Assembly (NCBI RefSeq): GCF_004345365.1 | Contig: NZ_SLVF01000019.1 | Span: forward strand, 1-64,000 | Origin: Kribbella sp. VKM Ac-2568 | GTDB taxonomy: Bacteria > Actinomycetota > Actinomycetes > Propionibacteriales > Kribbellaceae | Length of the DNA: 64,000 nt | Reading direction: 5' to 3' | In this document: piece after piece, positions 35,157 to 43,788 of the stretch | Layout of the letters: the number at the start of each line of letters is the position of its first letter | Position numbering within the stretch: the first letter of the stretch is position 1 | Translations under genes and position numbers: made by a program | The notes under the pieces: generated by a model | Seen by the model: the letters and a program-made list of their open reading frames with translations, nothing else | What the model was told of the DNA's origin: nothing | Databases searched by the model: none

Positions 35157-36374
35157 TCAGTTCTGCTGCGGGACTCGGACGATCAGGGCGTCGCCCTGGC
35201 CGCCGCCGCCGCAGAGGGCTGCGGCGCCGGTGCCGCCGCCGCGGCGCTGGAGTTCCAGGGCGAGGTGGAGAACCAGGCGGGCGCCGGACATTCCGATCGG
35301 GTGGCCGAGGGCGATGGCGCCGCCGTTGACGTTCACCTTGTCGAGGTCGACGTTCAGCTCGCGGGCGCTGGCGATGCCGACCGCGGCGAACGCCTCGTTG
35401 ATCTCGATCAGGTCCAGCGAGGCAGGGTCGATGCCTTCCTTGCCGCACGCTTTCACGATCGCGTTGGCCGGCTGGCTCTGCAGCGACGAGTCCGGTCCGG
35501 CGACCGAGCCGTGCGCACCGATCTCGGCCAGCCAGGTCAGCCCGAGCTCCTCGGCCTTCGCCTTGCTCATCACCACCACAGCGCAGCCGCCGTCGGAGAT
35601 CTGCGAGGCCGATCCGGCGGTGATGGTGCCGTCCTTGCCGAAGGCCGGTCGCAGCTTGGCGAGCACCTCGACCGAGGTGTCACCGCGAACGCCTTCGTCG
35701 GTGTCGACCACCAGCGGGTCGCCCTTGCGCTGCGGCACCTCGACCGGGATCACCTCGTCGGCGAAGACGCCGTTCTTCCAGCTCTCCGCGGCCAACTGGT
35801 GCGACCGGGCGCTGAACTGGTCCTGCTCCTGGCGGGTCAGCTTGAGCCCCGAGGTGTTCGCCTGGTCGGTGAGCGCGCCCATCGGCTGGTCCGTGAACGC
35901 GTCCCAGAGGCCGTCGTAGGCCATCGAGTCCAGCATCGTCACGTCGCCGTACTTGAAGCCCTCGCGCGACTTCGGCAGCAGGTGCGGCGCGTTCGTCATC
36001 GACTCCATCCCGCCGGCCACGACCACGTCGTACTCGCCGGCGCGGATCAGCTGGTCGGCGAGCGCGATCGCGTTCAGGCCGGACAGGCAGACCTTGTTGA
36101 TGGTGATCGCGGGCACCGACATCGGCACCCCGCCCTTGGTGGCGGCCTGGCGGGCGGTGATCTGACCGCCGCCGGCCTGCAGCACCTGGCCCATGATCAC
36201 GTACTCCACCTGGTCCGGCGTGACACCGGCCTTCTCCAGGGCGCCCTTGATCGCGAAGCCGCCGAGCTCGGCGCCGGTGAAGCCCTTGAGGCCACCCAGC
36301 AGCCGCCCGATCGGGGTCCGCGCACCGGCCACTATGACGGTCTGGTTCTGCGAGCTACGAGTGGTGTCAGACAT
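35157..36374 (-). CDS. Acetyl-CoA C-acetyltransferase (thiolase)
   Basis: 405 aa. Condenses two acetyl-CoA to acetoacetyl-CoA, or cleaves it. Catalytic residues C96 ([13 protein letters not shown]), H358 ([17 protein letters not shown]) and C388 ([10 protein letters not shown]), plus NEAFA. Condensation would be the first step of the ethylmalonyl-CoA route whose key enzyme, Ccr, is encoded 4 kb away. Single gene with its own terminator-like hairpin. Confidence 0.93.
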   Translation of the reverse strand: MSDTTRSSQNQTVIVAGARTPIGRLLGGLKGFTGAELGGFAIKGALEKAGVTPDQVEYVIMGQVLQAGGGQITARQAATKGGVPMSVPAITINKVCLSGLNAIALADQLIRAGEYDVVVAGGMESMTNAPHLLPKSREGFKYGDVTMLDSMAYDGLWDAFTDQPMGALTDQANTSGLKLTRQEQDQFSARSHQLAAESWKNGVFADEVIPVEVPQRKGDPLVVDTDEGVRGDTSVEVLAKLRPAFGKDGTITAGSASQISDGGCAVVVMSKAKAEELGLTWLAEIGAHGSVAGPDSSLQSQPANAIVKACGKEGIDPASLDLIEINEAFAAVGIASARELNVDLDKVNVNGGAIALGHPIGMSGARLVLHLALELQRRGGGTGAAALCGGGGQGDALIVRVPQQN

Positions 36375-36416
36375 GCCGCCACGATACCTGCGACGGCACT
36401 GGTACGCGCCTGTCGA

Positions 36417-37868
36417 TCAGGTCACACGCCTGCCGGGTTTCCCCGTCGAGGTGGTCGGCAGCGACTCCACGAACGTCACCCTGCGCGGCACCTTCGCCCG
36501 CGCCAACCGCTCCCGCGCGAAGGCGATCACCTCATCGGCGGTCGCGGCAGCCCGCAGTACGACGGAAGCTTCCAGGCGGGCGCCGAACTCCTCGTCCGGT
36601 ACTCCGTCCACCCGCGCCTCCGCGACCGCCGGGTGACGCAGCAGGACGTCCTCGACCTCGGTGAGGAAGACGTTCTCGCCTCCGGTGACCACCATGTCGT
36701 CCTTACGCCCGTCGACGAAGAACCGCCCGGCCTCGTCGCGATGACCGAGATCCCCCGAGTCCGCCAGCCCACCAAGGCGCGGCCGTCGCCCACCCCCGGA
36801 GTACTGCTCGAACTCGAGCCTGCTGGAGACGCAAAGATGCCCCACCTCGTACGGCGGGAGCGACCGGCCGTCGTCGGCCAGCACGGCAACCCGTACTCCG
36901 GCCGCGGGCCGCCCGATGGTTCCGGGTGCCGCCTCGAGATCCGCCGGCCGGGCGATCGTGGACCAGCCCTCCTCGCTCGATCCGTAGAGGTTGTAGAGCA
37001 CCGGACCGTACGACGCGGTCAGCCGAGCCGCCACGGAAGGGTGCAATAGCCCAGCCCCACTCACCACGGCAGCCACTTCGGCCGCACCACCGGCTCGCTC
37101 CACCCGCGCCAGCACAGGCGGTACGCCGACGAGCACGGAGCCCGGATTCTCCTTCAAATAGGCGGCTACCCGCACGGCGTCGAACCGCCGGCCCAGCACC
37201 ACCGGCATCCCGAAGGCCAGCCCCAACGCAAAGAATCCCAGGCCGAACCCGTGCCACAGCGGCGGTGTCACCACCATCGACGTACCGGGCTTCAGCGGCA
37301 CCCATCGCACGAGTGACGCCACCGGCACCGCCTGCCCGAGCCGCACGTCGCCTCGCTCGACCTCCTTCGCCAAGCCAGTACTCCCCGAGGTCTGCAGCAC
37401 CACGCGCCCCGGGCCCTTCCGCGGCCGACTCCCCTTCAGAGCGGTGAAAGGCAGACGCCCTGGCACGGTCGGATCGAGCAGCACCACATCGGCGCGAACC
37501 CGCAAGGCAGCGCAGATCGCGATGACGAACGACCGGTGGTTGGGCTGGGCGACGGCATAGCGCGCATTCGGTGCCAGTTCGTAGGCCCGCGCGTCGGCGA
37601 GCCGGTCCAGTTCGGCATAGCTCACAGGGCCGTCGTCGTCGATCAAGGCGATTCCTGTCGGGTTCTTGACCGCGGCGATCGAGACCAGCGCGCTGACCGT
37701 CAGCCCGTCCCGCCGGATGATCCGGTATGTGCTCAACCGCCCGAGCGGGATCGCCCGGCCCAACCGCACCAGCCCGATCGTCACCTCGCCGATCACCCGA
37801 CCCGACCGCGCCGCGCGCCCGATCGCTCCCTCGGCGATCACCCGGACCCGGCCGCCTGCGGGCATCAC
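36417..37868 (-). CDS. AMP-forming acyl-CoA synthetase/ligase
   Basis: 483 aa, ANL superfamily, rather short. ATP-binding loop VVLQTSGSTGLAKEV, LYNLYGSSEEGWSTIA, hinge DSGDLGHRDEAGRFFVDGRK and DDMVVTGGENVFLTEVED, and the terminal Lys in LPTTSTGKPGRR. It would adenylate a carboxylic acid and transfer it to CoA; substrate unknown. The start overlaps the end of the upstream SDR gene by 4 bp (ATGA), so the two are coupled. Confidence 0.88.
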   Translation of the reverse strand: MMPAGGRVRVIAEGAIGRAARSGRVIGEVTIGLVRLGRAIPLGRLSTYRIIRRDGLTVSALVSIAAVKNPTGIALIDDDGPVSYAELDRLADARAYELAPNARYAVAQPNHRSFVIAICAALRVRADVVLLDPTVPGRLPFTALKGSRPRKGPGRVVLQTSGSTGLAKEVERGDVRLGQAVPVASLVRWVPLKPGTSMVVTPPLWHGFGLGFFALGLAFGMPVVLGRRFDAVRVAAYLKENPGSVLVGVPPVLARVERAGGAAEVAAVVSGAGLLHPSVAARLTASYGPVLYNLYGSSEEGWSTIARPADLEAAPGTIGRPAAGVRVAVLADDGRSLPPYEVGHLCVSSRLEFEQYSGGGRRPRLGGLADSGDLGHRDEAGRFFVDGRKDDMVVTGGENVFLTEVEDVLLRHPAVAEARVDGVPDEEFGARLEASVVLRAAATADEVIAFARERLARAKVPRRVTFVESLPTTSTGKPGRRVT

Positions 37869-38749
37869 CTGCTCCGGGCGATCCGCAGTACAGCCGCGGT
37901 GGCGGCCTCATAGGGGCCTTGGGCAACCGTTGTGACGAGCGAGGCGAACCTTGCCCACCACGGGATCAGCACTCGGGGACGCGTCACCAGAACGCGACCG
38001 ATCACCTCCGCCGCCTGAGCAGCCGTGAGACCGGGAACCCACGGACCGTACGTCGGCGCGCTCATCGGCGTGTGCACCAAGGGGAAATGGATCGAGGTGG
38101 TCGCCACGCCGTCTACCCGGATCTCGGGCGCGACGCAGCGCAACCACGCCTCGAACGCCGTCTTCGAGGCGCTGTAGCCGGCCCAGTGCGCGGCCGGCAG
38201 ATCCACGTTCAGCGTGCTCACGTTGATCACCTGGCCATCGCCCCGATCCCGCATCTGCGGCAGCAACCCGGTCAGCAGCCGGACCGGGCCGAGGTAGTTG
38301 ACCGAGTTCGTCCGGGTCACGTCGTGCCACCGGTCGGTCGTGTCCGTCAGCGACCGGCGGATCGACTTGCCCGCATTGTTCACGACCACGTCGACCCTGC
38401 CGTAGTCGACCAGCACGTCCTGCACCAGCCGGTCCACCGCGTCGAGGTCCGTCAGATCAACGGGGTACGCCGCCGCGTGGCCCCCGACCGCGGTGATCCG
38501 GTCCCTCACGAGCTTCAGGCGATCCGCCCGGCGCGCGGTGAGCAGCACGGTGGCTCCGGCCGCGCCGAGGAGCTCTGCCGTCGCCTCACCGATCCCCGAG
38601 GAGGCGCCGGTGACGAGGACGATCCGGGCGTCGGCGGCCCGCTCGAGCCGCGCGGTATCCACCCGCGACCAGGACGGTCCGAGCAGTAACCGGTAGATGT
38701 CGTGCGTCACATTCATCGGACCAACCAGTGTCGCATCGACCACAGTCAT
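37865..38749 (-). CDS. SDR-family oxidoreductase
   Basis: 294 aa classical short-chain dehydrogenase. NAD(P) motif VLVTGASSGIGEATAELLG, NNAG (VDVVVNNAGKS), catalytic serine region VINVSTLNVDL and YxxxK (GYSASKTAF). A helical C-terminal extension resembles acyl-lipid-acting SDRs of actinobacteria. It lies first in a two-gene unit with the acyl-CoA synthetase, suggesting a fatty-acid or polyketide-type substrate. Confidence 0.88.
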   Translation of the reverse strand: MTVVDATLVGPMNVTHDIYRLLLGPSWSRVDTARLERAADARIVLVTGASSGIGEATAELLGAAGATVLLTARRADRLKLVRDRITAVGGHAAAYPVDLTDLDAVDRLVQDVLVDYGRVDVVVNNAGKSIRRSLTDTTDRWHDVTRTNSVNYLGPVRLLTGLLPQMRDRGDGQVINVSTLNVDLPAAHWAGYSASKTAFEAWLRCVAPEIRVDGVATTSIHFPLVHTPMSAPTYGPWVPGLTAAQAAEVIGRVLVTRPRVLIPWWARFASLVTTVAQGPYEAATAAVLRIARSR

Positions 38750-38785
38750 TGGATTCCTTCACCAGACTGGGTCACGCTGGCGGTT

Positions 38786-39235
38786 ATGGACCACCTCACG
38801 GCCACCAAGACCCTGTTCGAGGCGATCGACCACGTGGGAATCGCCGTGGGGGACTTCGACGCGGCCGTGCGGTTCTATGCCGAGACCTTCGGCATGACGG
38901 TGGCCCACGAGGAGATCAACGAGGAGCAGGGCGTCCACGAGGCGATGCTGTCGGTCGGCGAGAGCGGCTCGTCGATCCAGTTGCTGGCCCCGCTGTCGGA
39001 CTCCTCCCCGATCGCGCGGTTCATCGAGCAGCGCGGCCCGGGCATCCAGCAGTTGGCGTATCGGGTGCGCGACATCGACGCGGTCTCCGCAGTACTGCGG
39101 GAGCGCGGCGCGGAACTCCTCTACGACGAGCCCAAGCGAGGTACGGGCGGCTCCCGGGTCAACTTCATCCACCCGAAGTCGGCCGGCGGCGTCCTGGTGG
39201 AACTGGTCGAGCCGGCCACCACCACGGCCCACTGA
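38786..39235 (+). CDS. mce: Methylmalonyl-CoA epimerase
   Basis: 149 aa, two vicinal-oxygen-chelate repeats. It interconverts (2R)- and (2S)-methylmalonyl-CoA. Metal-ligand regions: IDHVGIAVGDFDAAV (His), SSIQLLAPL (Gln), GPGIQQLAYRVRDID and VLVELVEP (Glu). The third ligand, His in P. shermanii, reads Gln here, as in other actinobacterial members I know. ATG 38786 fits the conserved start; no clear ribosome binding site, so possibly leaderless. Divergent from the SDR gene. Confidence 0.9.
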   Translation: MDHLTATKTLFEAIDHVGIAVGDFDAAVRFYAETFGMTVAHEEINEEQGVHEAMLSVGESGSSIQLLAPLSDSSPIARFIEQRGPGIQQLAYRVRDIDAVSAVLRERGAELLYDEPKRGTGGSRVNFIHPKSAGGVLVELVEPATTTAH

Positions 39236-39360
39236 TCGTCAGAACGCCGATCCATACGGGCTCGGCGACGCTGTGGGGTCGGGCGACTACGTCACGGAAC
39301 GTCGATCGATTCGAGTGTTCTCGCGACGCCGCGTGGTCGGTTCGGGATTACTCTGTTGAA

Positions 39361-40311
39361 GTGCTGATCGACAGCGCCACCCAGCCTCTGCACGGTGGTC
39401 CCGCCGGATTCCAGCACGACGCCTTCGTCTACATCGATGACGAAGAGTTCGTGCGCCAGACGGCGCCCTTCGTCCGCGACGGCCTGCGAGCCGGCGAGGT
39501 GGTTCTGGCCGCGCTCCCCCAGTCCCAGATCGAGCTGCTGCGGGACGACCTCGGCGCCGAGGCCGACGAGGTCACCTTCGTCGACATCACCACCGTCGGC
39601 CGGAACCCCGCCCGGATCATCCCGTTGTGGCGCGACCTGCTGGTGAAGCACCCCGACAGCGCGGTTCGCGGTATCGGCGAGCCGGCGTACGTCGGTCGCA
39701 ACAAAGCCGAGTTCGAGGAGGCGAAGCTGCACGAAGCGCTCCTGAACGTCGCGTTCGAGTACTCCGGTCCCTTTCGCCTCCGCTGCCCGTACGACGCCTC
39801 CGTCCTCTCCCCCGCCCTCGATCCGGCCGACAACCACCCGCTCGTGCTCGAGTCCGACGGCGAGTGCCGCCAGGACGCCACCTGGGCCGAGGTCGCCCGG
39901 AAGATCTTCCGTACGCCGCTGGCCGCCGCGCCGCCGCATGCCGAACGCAAGAAGTTCGGGCTGACGGATCTGACCGACATCCGGGCCTGGGTGAACCGGA
40001 CCGCGCAGGCGCAGGGGCTGTCGTTCGACCGGATCGACGACCTGGCGCTGGCGCTGCACGAGATCTGCACCAACAGCATCCGCTTCGGCGGCGGCCGCGG
40101 CACGCTCTCGGTGTGGATCTGCGACCGCCTGCTGATCTGCGACGTCGAGGACCACGGCCGGATCGACGACCTGCTCGTCGGCCGGGTGCTGCCCCCGCTC
40201 GACGGGGTCGGCGGACGCGGCGTCTGGCTGGCCAACCAGCTCTGCGACCTGGTCCAGATCCGCTCCGGCGGCGGCTTCACCCAGGTACGCCTGCACACCC
40301 GGCTCGATTGA
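39361..40311 (+). CDS. MEDS-domain and HATPase (anti-sigma-type) sensor protein
   Basis: 316 aa. N-terminal MEDS domain (FQHDAFVYIDDEEFVRQTAP, RCPYDASVLSPALDPADNHP), a putative sensor of C1/hydrocarbon derivatives, then a C-terminal GHKL ATPase of the RsbW/anti-sigma type (DLALALHEICTNSIRFGGGR, GVGGRGVWLANQLCDL) but no phospho-acceptor His. It may control an anti-anti-sigma factor or partner kinase. GTG 39361 chosen from domain boundary; the frame is open farther upstream. Located 160 bp before ccr, same strand. Confidence 0.8.
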   Translation: MLIDSATQPLHGGPAGFQHDAFVYIDDEEFVRQTAPFVRDGLRAGEVVLAALPQSQIELLRDDLGAEADEVTFVDITTVGRNPARIIPLWRDLLVKHPDSAVRGIGEPAYVGRNKAEFEEAKLHEALLNVAFEYSGPFRLRCPYDASVLSPALDPADNHPLVLESDGECRQDATWAEVARKIFRTPLAAAPPHAERKKFGLTDLTDIRAWVNRTAQAQGLSFDRIDDLALALHEICTNSIRFGGGRGTLSVWICDRLLICDVEDHGRIDDLLVGRVLPPLDGVGGRGVWLANQLCDLVQIRSGGGFTQVRLHTRLD

Positions 40312-40336
40312 CATCGAAAGCACTCACCGGGATAAG
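40308..40336 (+). promoter_or_regulatory. Near-consensus promoter upstream of ccr
   Basis: TTGACA (40308-40313), 17 bp, GATAAG (40331-40336). The -35 box overlaps the stop codon of the MEDS gene. Predicted start ~40343 leaves a ~130-nt 5' leader before ATG 40472. Confidence 0.6.
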
Positions 40337-40471
40337 ACCACTGACACCAGTGGACTGAGAAAGTGACAGTCGTCTCAACGGCTGCGACCTCCATCACAGA
40401 ACCCTTCAACACAGGGCATACTCGTCGGTAGATTTCGCTTTCACACGGCTCCACCCCACCGGAGGTACGAC

Positions 40472-41809
40472 GTGAAGCAGATCCTCGACGCGATCCTGGC
40501 CGGCGACACCCCCGGGGAGGAGTTCGCGCGGCTCGAAGTACCGGAGCACTATCGCGGCATCACCGTGCACGCGGACGAGACGGGGATGTTCGAGGGCCTG
40601 CCGACCAAGGAGAAGGACCCGCGCAAGAGCCTGCACCTGGACGACGTACCGACTCCCGAGCTCGGCCCGGGCGAGGCGCTGGTCGCGGTGATGGCGAGCG
40701 CGATCAACTACAACACCGTCTGGACCTCGATCTTCGAGCCGGTGTCGACCTTCAGCTTCCTCAAGCGGTACGGGAAGTTGTCCCCGCTGACCGCCCGCCA
40801 CGACCTGCCGTACCACGTGGTCGGCTCGGACCTGGCCGGCGTCGTACTGCGGACCGGGCCCGGGGTGAACGCCTGGAAGCCGGGCGACGAGGTGGTCGCG
40901 CACTGCCTGTCGGTCGAGCTGGAGTCCCCCGACGGGCACAACGACACGATGCTCGACTCGGAGCAGCGGATCTGGGGCTTCGAGACGAACTTCGGCGGAC
41001 TCGCCGAACTCGCGCTGGTGAAGTCGAACCAGCTGATGCCCAAGCCGGAGCACCTCACGTGGGAAGAGGCCGCGACCCCGGGACTGGTGAACTCCACGGC
41101 GTACCGGCAGTTGGTATCGGCCAACGGCGCTGACATGAAACAGGGCGACGTCGTCCTGATCTGGGGCGCGTCGGGCGGACTCGGCTCCTACGCGACGCAG
41201 TTCGCGCTGAACGGCGGGGCGATCCCGGTGTGCGTGGTGTCGTCGCCGGAGAAGGCGGAGATCTGCCGCGCGATGGGCGCGGAGCTGATCGTCGACCGGT
41301 CGGCCGAGGGGTACAAGTTCTGGGCGGACGAGCACACCCAGGACCAGAAGGAGTGGAAGCGGTTCGGCGCCCGGATCCGCGAACTGACCGGTGGCGACGA
41401 CCCGGACATCGTCTTCGAGCACCCGGGCCGCGAGACCTTCGGCGCCTCGGTCTACGTCGCGCGACGCGGCGGCACGATCGTCACCTGCGCGTCGACGTCG
41501 GGCTTCATGCACGAGTACGACAACCGCTACCTGTGGATGAACCTGAAGCGGATCATCGGCTCGCACTTCGCCAACTACCGCGAGGCCTGGGAGGCCAACC
41601 GGCTGATCGCGAAGGGCATGGTGCACCCGACTCTCAGCCGGGCCTACCCGCTCGAGGAGACCGCCCAGGCCGCCTACGACGTGCACCGCAACCTCCACCA
41701 GGGCAAGGTCGGCGTCCTCACCCTCGCCCCGACCGAAGGCCTGGGCGTCAAGAACACCGACCTCCGCGAGCAGCACCTCGCCGAGATCAACCGCTTCCGC
41801 GACCGCTGA
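40472..41809 (+). CDS. ccr: Crotonyl-CoA carboxylase/reductase
   Basis: 445 aa MDR-family enzyme. It reduces crotonyl-CoA with NADPH and fixes CO2 to give ethylmalonyl-CoA. The four residues that hold CO2 in the Kitasatospora setae enzyme are present at identical numbers: N81 (INYNTVW), F170 and E171 (IWGFETNFGG), H365 (IIGSHFANY). Cofactor motif IWGASGGLGSYATQ. Supplies ethylmalonyl-CoA for the assimilation pathway or for polyketide extender units. GGAGGT lies just before ATG 40472. Ends at a strong terminator. Confidence 0.97.
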   Translation: MKQILDAILAGDTPGEEFARLEVPEHYRGITVHADETGMFEGLPTKEKDPRKSLHLDDVPTPELGPGEALVAVMASAINYNTVWTSIFEPVSTFSFLKRYGKLSPLTARHDLPYHVVGSDLAGVVLRTGPGVNAWKPGDEVVAHCLSVELESPDGHNDTMLDSEQRIWGFETNFGGLAELALVKSNQLMPKPEHLTWEEAATPGLVNSTAYRQLVSANGADMKQGDVVLIWGASGGLGSYATQFALNGGAIPVCVVSSPEKAEICRAMGAELIVDRSAEGYKFWADEHTQDQKEWKRFGARIRELTGGDDPDIVFEHPGRETFGASVYVARRGGTIVTCASTSGFMHEYDNRYLWMNLKRIIGSHFANYREAWEANRLIAKGMVHPTLSRAYPLEETAQAAYDVHRNLHQGKVGVLTLAPTEGLGVKNTDLREQHLAEINRFRDR

Positions 41810-41846
41810 TCCACTGCTCGCGCGCGACCTCTGACCTCTGGCTCCC

Positions 41847-41890
41847 GACCACGGACAACCGGCAGGCGCCGGTTGTCCGTGGTCTTTGTG
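41847..41890 (+). terminator. Rho-independent terminator after ccr
   Basis: Perfect 17-bp stem (41847-41863 with 41868-41884), loop AGGC, followed by TTTGTG. Confidence 0.9.
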
Positions 41891-42024
41891 GGTAACAGTT
41901 CGGGGTTCAGTTCGCCGAGCCTCCCCCGGCCGAGCGGCGTGCACCCGGTTAGCGTGGTGTAACCGACCTCTGACAGGCTTTAGGGTGGGGGATTCATCCG
42001 CGCCGCCAGAAGGGACTCTTTGGG

Positions 42025-43788
42025 ATGGCTGACGAGTCGAGCCTGCCGTTCTTCGACCGTACGGCGACCGCTGCCGGGGGCTTCCCCGTCGGTCGGCGTG
42101 GGTACGACAAACAGGCGGTGGACGACTATGTCCGCGCGCTCGAGATGCAGCTCGCCGACGCACGTGGCCGCTTGGACGAAGCGCTGAACAACTCCGCCCC
42201 GTTGCAGCGCCAGCTGGACGAGGCGAAGCGCCAGCTCGAGGCCAGCGCCAACCCCTCGTACGCCGGACTCGGCGATCGCGCCGCGCAGATCCTGCGGCTC
42301 GCCCAGGACCAGGCGTCCGAGGCGCTCGAGGAGTCCCGCCGGGAAGCCGACGAGCTCCGCGCCACCGCGGCCAAGGAGGCCGCGTCCGCCCGGGCGACCG
42401 GTGAACGCGAGGCGCAGGACATCCGGACCGTGGCGTTGAACGAGTCCGACAGCATGCGCCGTACCGCCGAAGGCGACGCGGCCGAGATCCGCCGTACCGC
42501 GGAGACCGAGGCGGCCGAGGTCCTTGCGGCCGCTCGCCGCAAGGCCGAGACGCTGCAGCTGACCGCCGAGTCCGAGTCCAGCACCATGAAGAACGGCGCG
42601 CTGCACGAGGCGGAGAAGATCCGGACCGCGATCCAGCGCGAGTCCGCGGCGCTGCGGGCGCGACTGGCCGACGAGCGCGAGCAGCAGGCCAAGGAGCTCG
42701 CCGACAAGCACTCCAAGATCGCTGCCGACACGGACAACCTGACCAGCCAGATGCGCGAGGCCGCCGAGGCCTCGGAGCGCCGGGTCGCCGAAGCCACCGA
42801 GCAGGCCCGCAAGATCCGGCAGGAGGCGGAGGAGTCCGCCGAGCGCACCCTGGCGCGCGCCCGCCGCGAGTCCGAGCAGCTGCTCACCACCGCGCGGACC
42901 AGGTCCGAGGCCGAGCTGGCCAGCGCGGCCGACGACGCCGAGCGCTCCCGCACGATCATCGCCCGCGAGACCGAGCGGCTGGCCAAGCGCCGCGACGGAA
43001 TCCTGGCGCAGATCGCCGGGCTGAACGACATCGCCAGCAACATCGCCCGGCAGGCCGCCGAGCTCGACTCCGAGACCGGCGTCCCGTTCAGCAACCCGTT
43101 TGCCGCCGGCAACGGAGGATCGGCCAAGAGCAGCCCGTTCTCACCGCCAACCGAGACCACCTACTCCGAGAGCCCGTACTCCGCGACCCCGGCCGGGGAC
43201 AGCTCGTACAGTGCTCCGGCCCCTTCGTTCGACGCGCCGAGCACCTCGTACGAGGCTCCGGCGAGCACGTACGGCGAGACGCCGGCCACCGGGTCGTCGT
43301 ACAGCGCTGACTCGCTGAGCGGTGGTGTCGAGGCGCCCGCGGCCAAGGACGACGGCGATCTCGGACGCGGCAACCCGTTCACCGGCGACAGCCCGTTCGT
43401 CGGCAACGGCGCGGGTGAGGCCCGGGTCGACGAGACCCGGATCGACTCCAACCTGCGCGTCGACGCGTCCAGCCTCGACGACCTGCGGGCCGACGCGGCG
43501 CTCGCCGACGAGCCGCGGGACGCGACCAGGATCGACGAGTTCCGGCTCGCGGATCTGGCGGACGAGGAGACTCGGACCACGCCGGTCGAGGACAGCCCGT
43601 TCAAGGCTCCGGAGGCCCGGACCGGCGACGCTGCCGCTGCCGCCGACAAGACTGAGGCCGCTGCTGACGCCGACGACCAGGCCGACGACAAGGCCGACGA
43701 CTCTGCTGACGACGAGGCAGCGGACGTCGAGGTGGACAGCAAGAACGTGAAGACCGGCGCGGCTCGATCGCCGAAGGACCAGACGTGA
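42025..43788 (+). CDS. DivIVA/Scy-like coiled-coil cytoskeletal protein
   Basis: 587 aa. Residues ~20-45 match the DivIVA N-terminus (FPVGRRGYDKQAVDDYVRAL). Residues ~45-340 are an unbroken Ala/Glu/Arg-rich coiled coil with recurring 51-residue-like phasing as in Scy/FilP polar-growth scaffolds of Streptomyces. The rest is a disordered Ser/Pro/Tyr tail, then an Asp/Ala-rich end with repeated ADDxADD. Probably a polar organiser of cell-wall growth. Coupled to the AI-2E transporter gene, whose GTG overlaps the stop by 4 bp. Confidence 0.8.
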   Translation: MADESSLPFFDRTATAAGGFPVGRRGYDKQAVDDYVRALEMQLADARGRLDEALNNSAPLQRQLDEAKRQLEASANPSYAGLGDRAAQILRLAQDQASEALEESRREADELRATAAKEAASARATGEREAQDIRTVALNESDSMRRTAEGDAAEIRRTAETEAAEVLAAARRKAETLQLTAESESSTMKNGALHEAEKIRTAIQRESAALRARLADEREQQAKELADKHSKIAADTDNLTSQMREAAEASERRVAEATEQARKIRQEAEESAERTLARARRESEQLLTTARTRSEAELASAADDAERSRTIIARETERLAKRRDGILAQIAGLNDIASNIARQAAELDSETGVPFSNPFAAGNGGSAKSSPFSPPTETTYSESPYSATPAGDSSYSAPAPSFDAPSTSYEAPASTYGETPATGSSYSADSLSGGVEAPAAKDDGDLGRGNPFTGDSPFVGNGAGEARVDETRIDSNLRVDASSLDDLRADAALADEPRDATRIDEFRLADLADEETRTTPVEDSPFKAPEARTGDAAAAADKTEAAADADDQADDKADDSADDEAADVEVDSKNVKTGAARSPKDQT

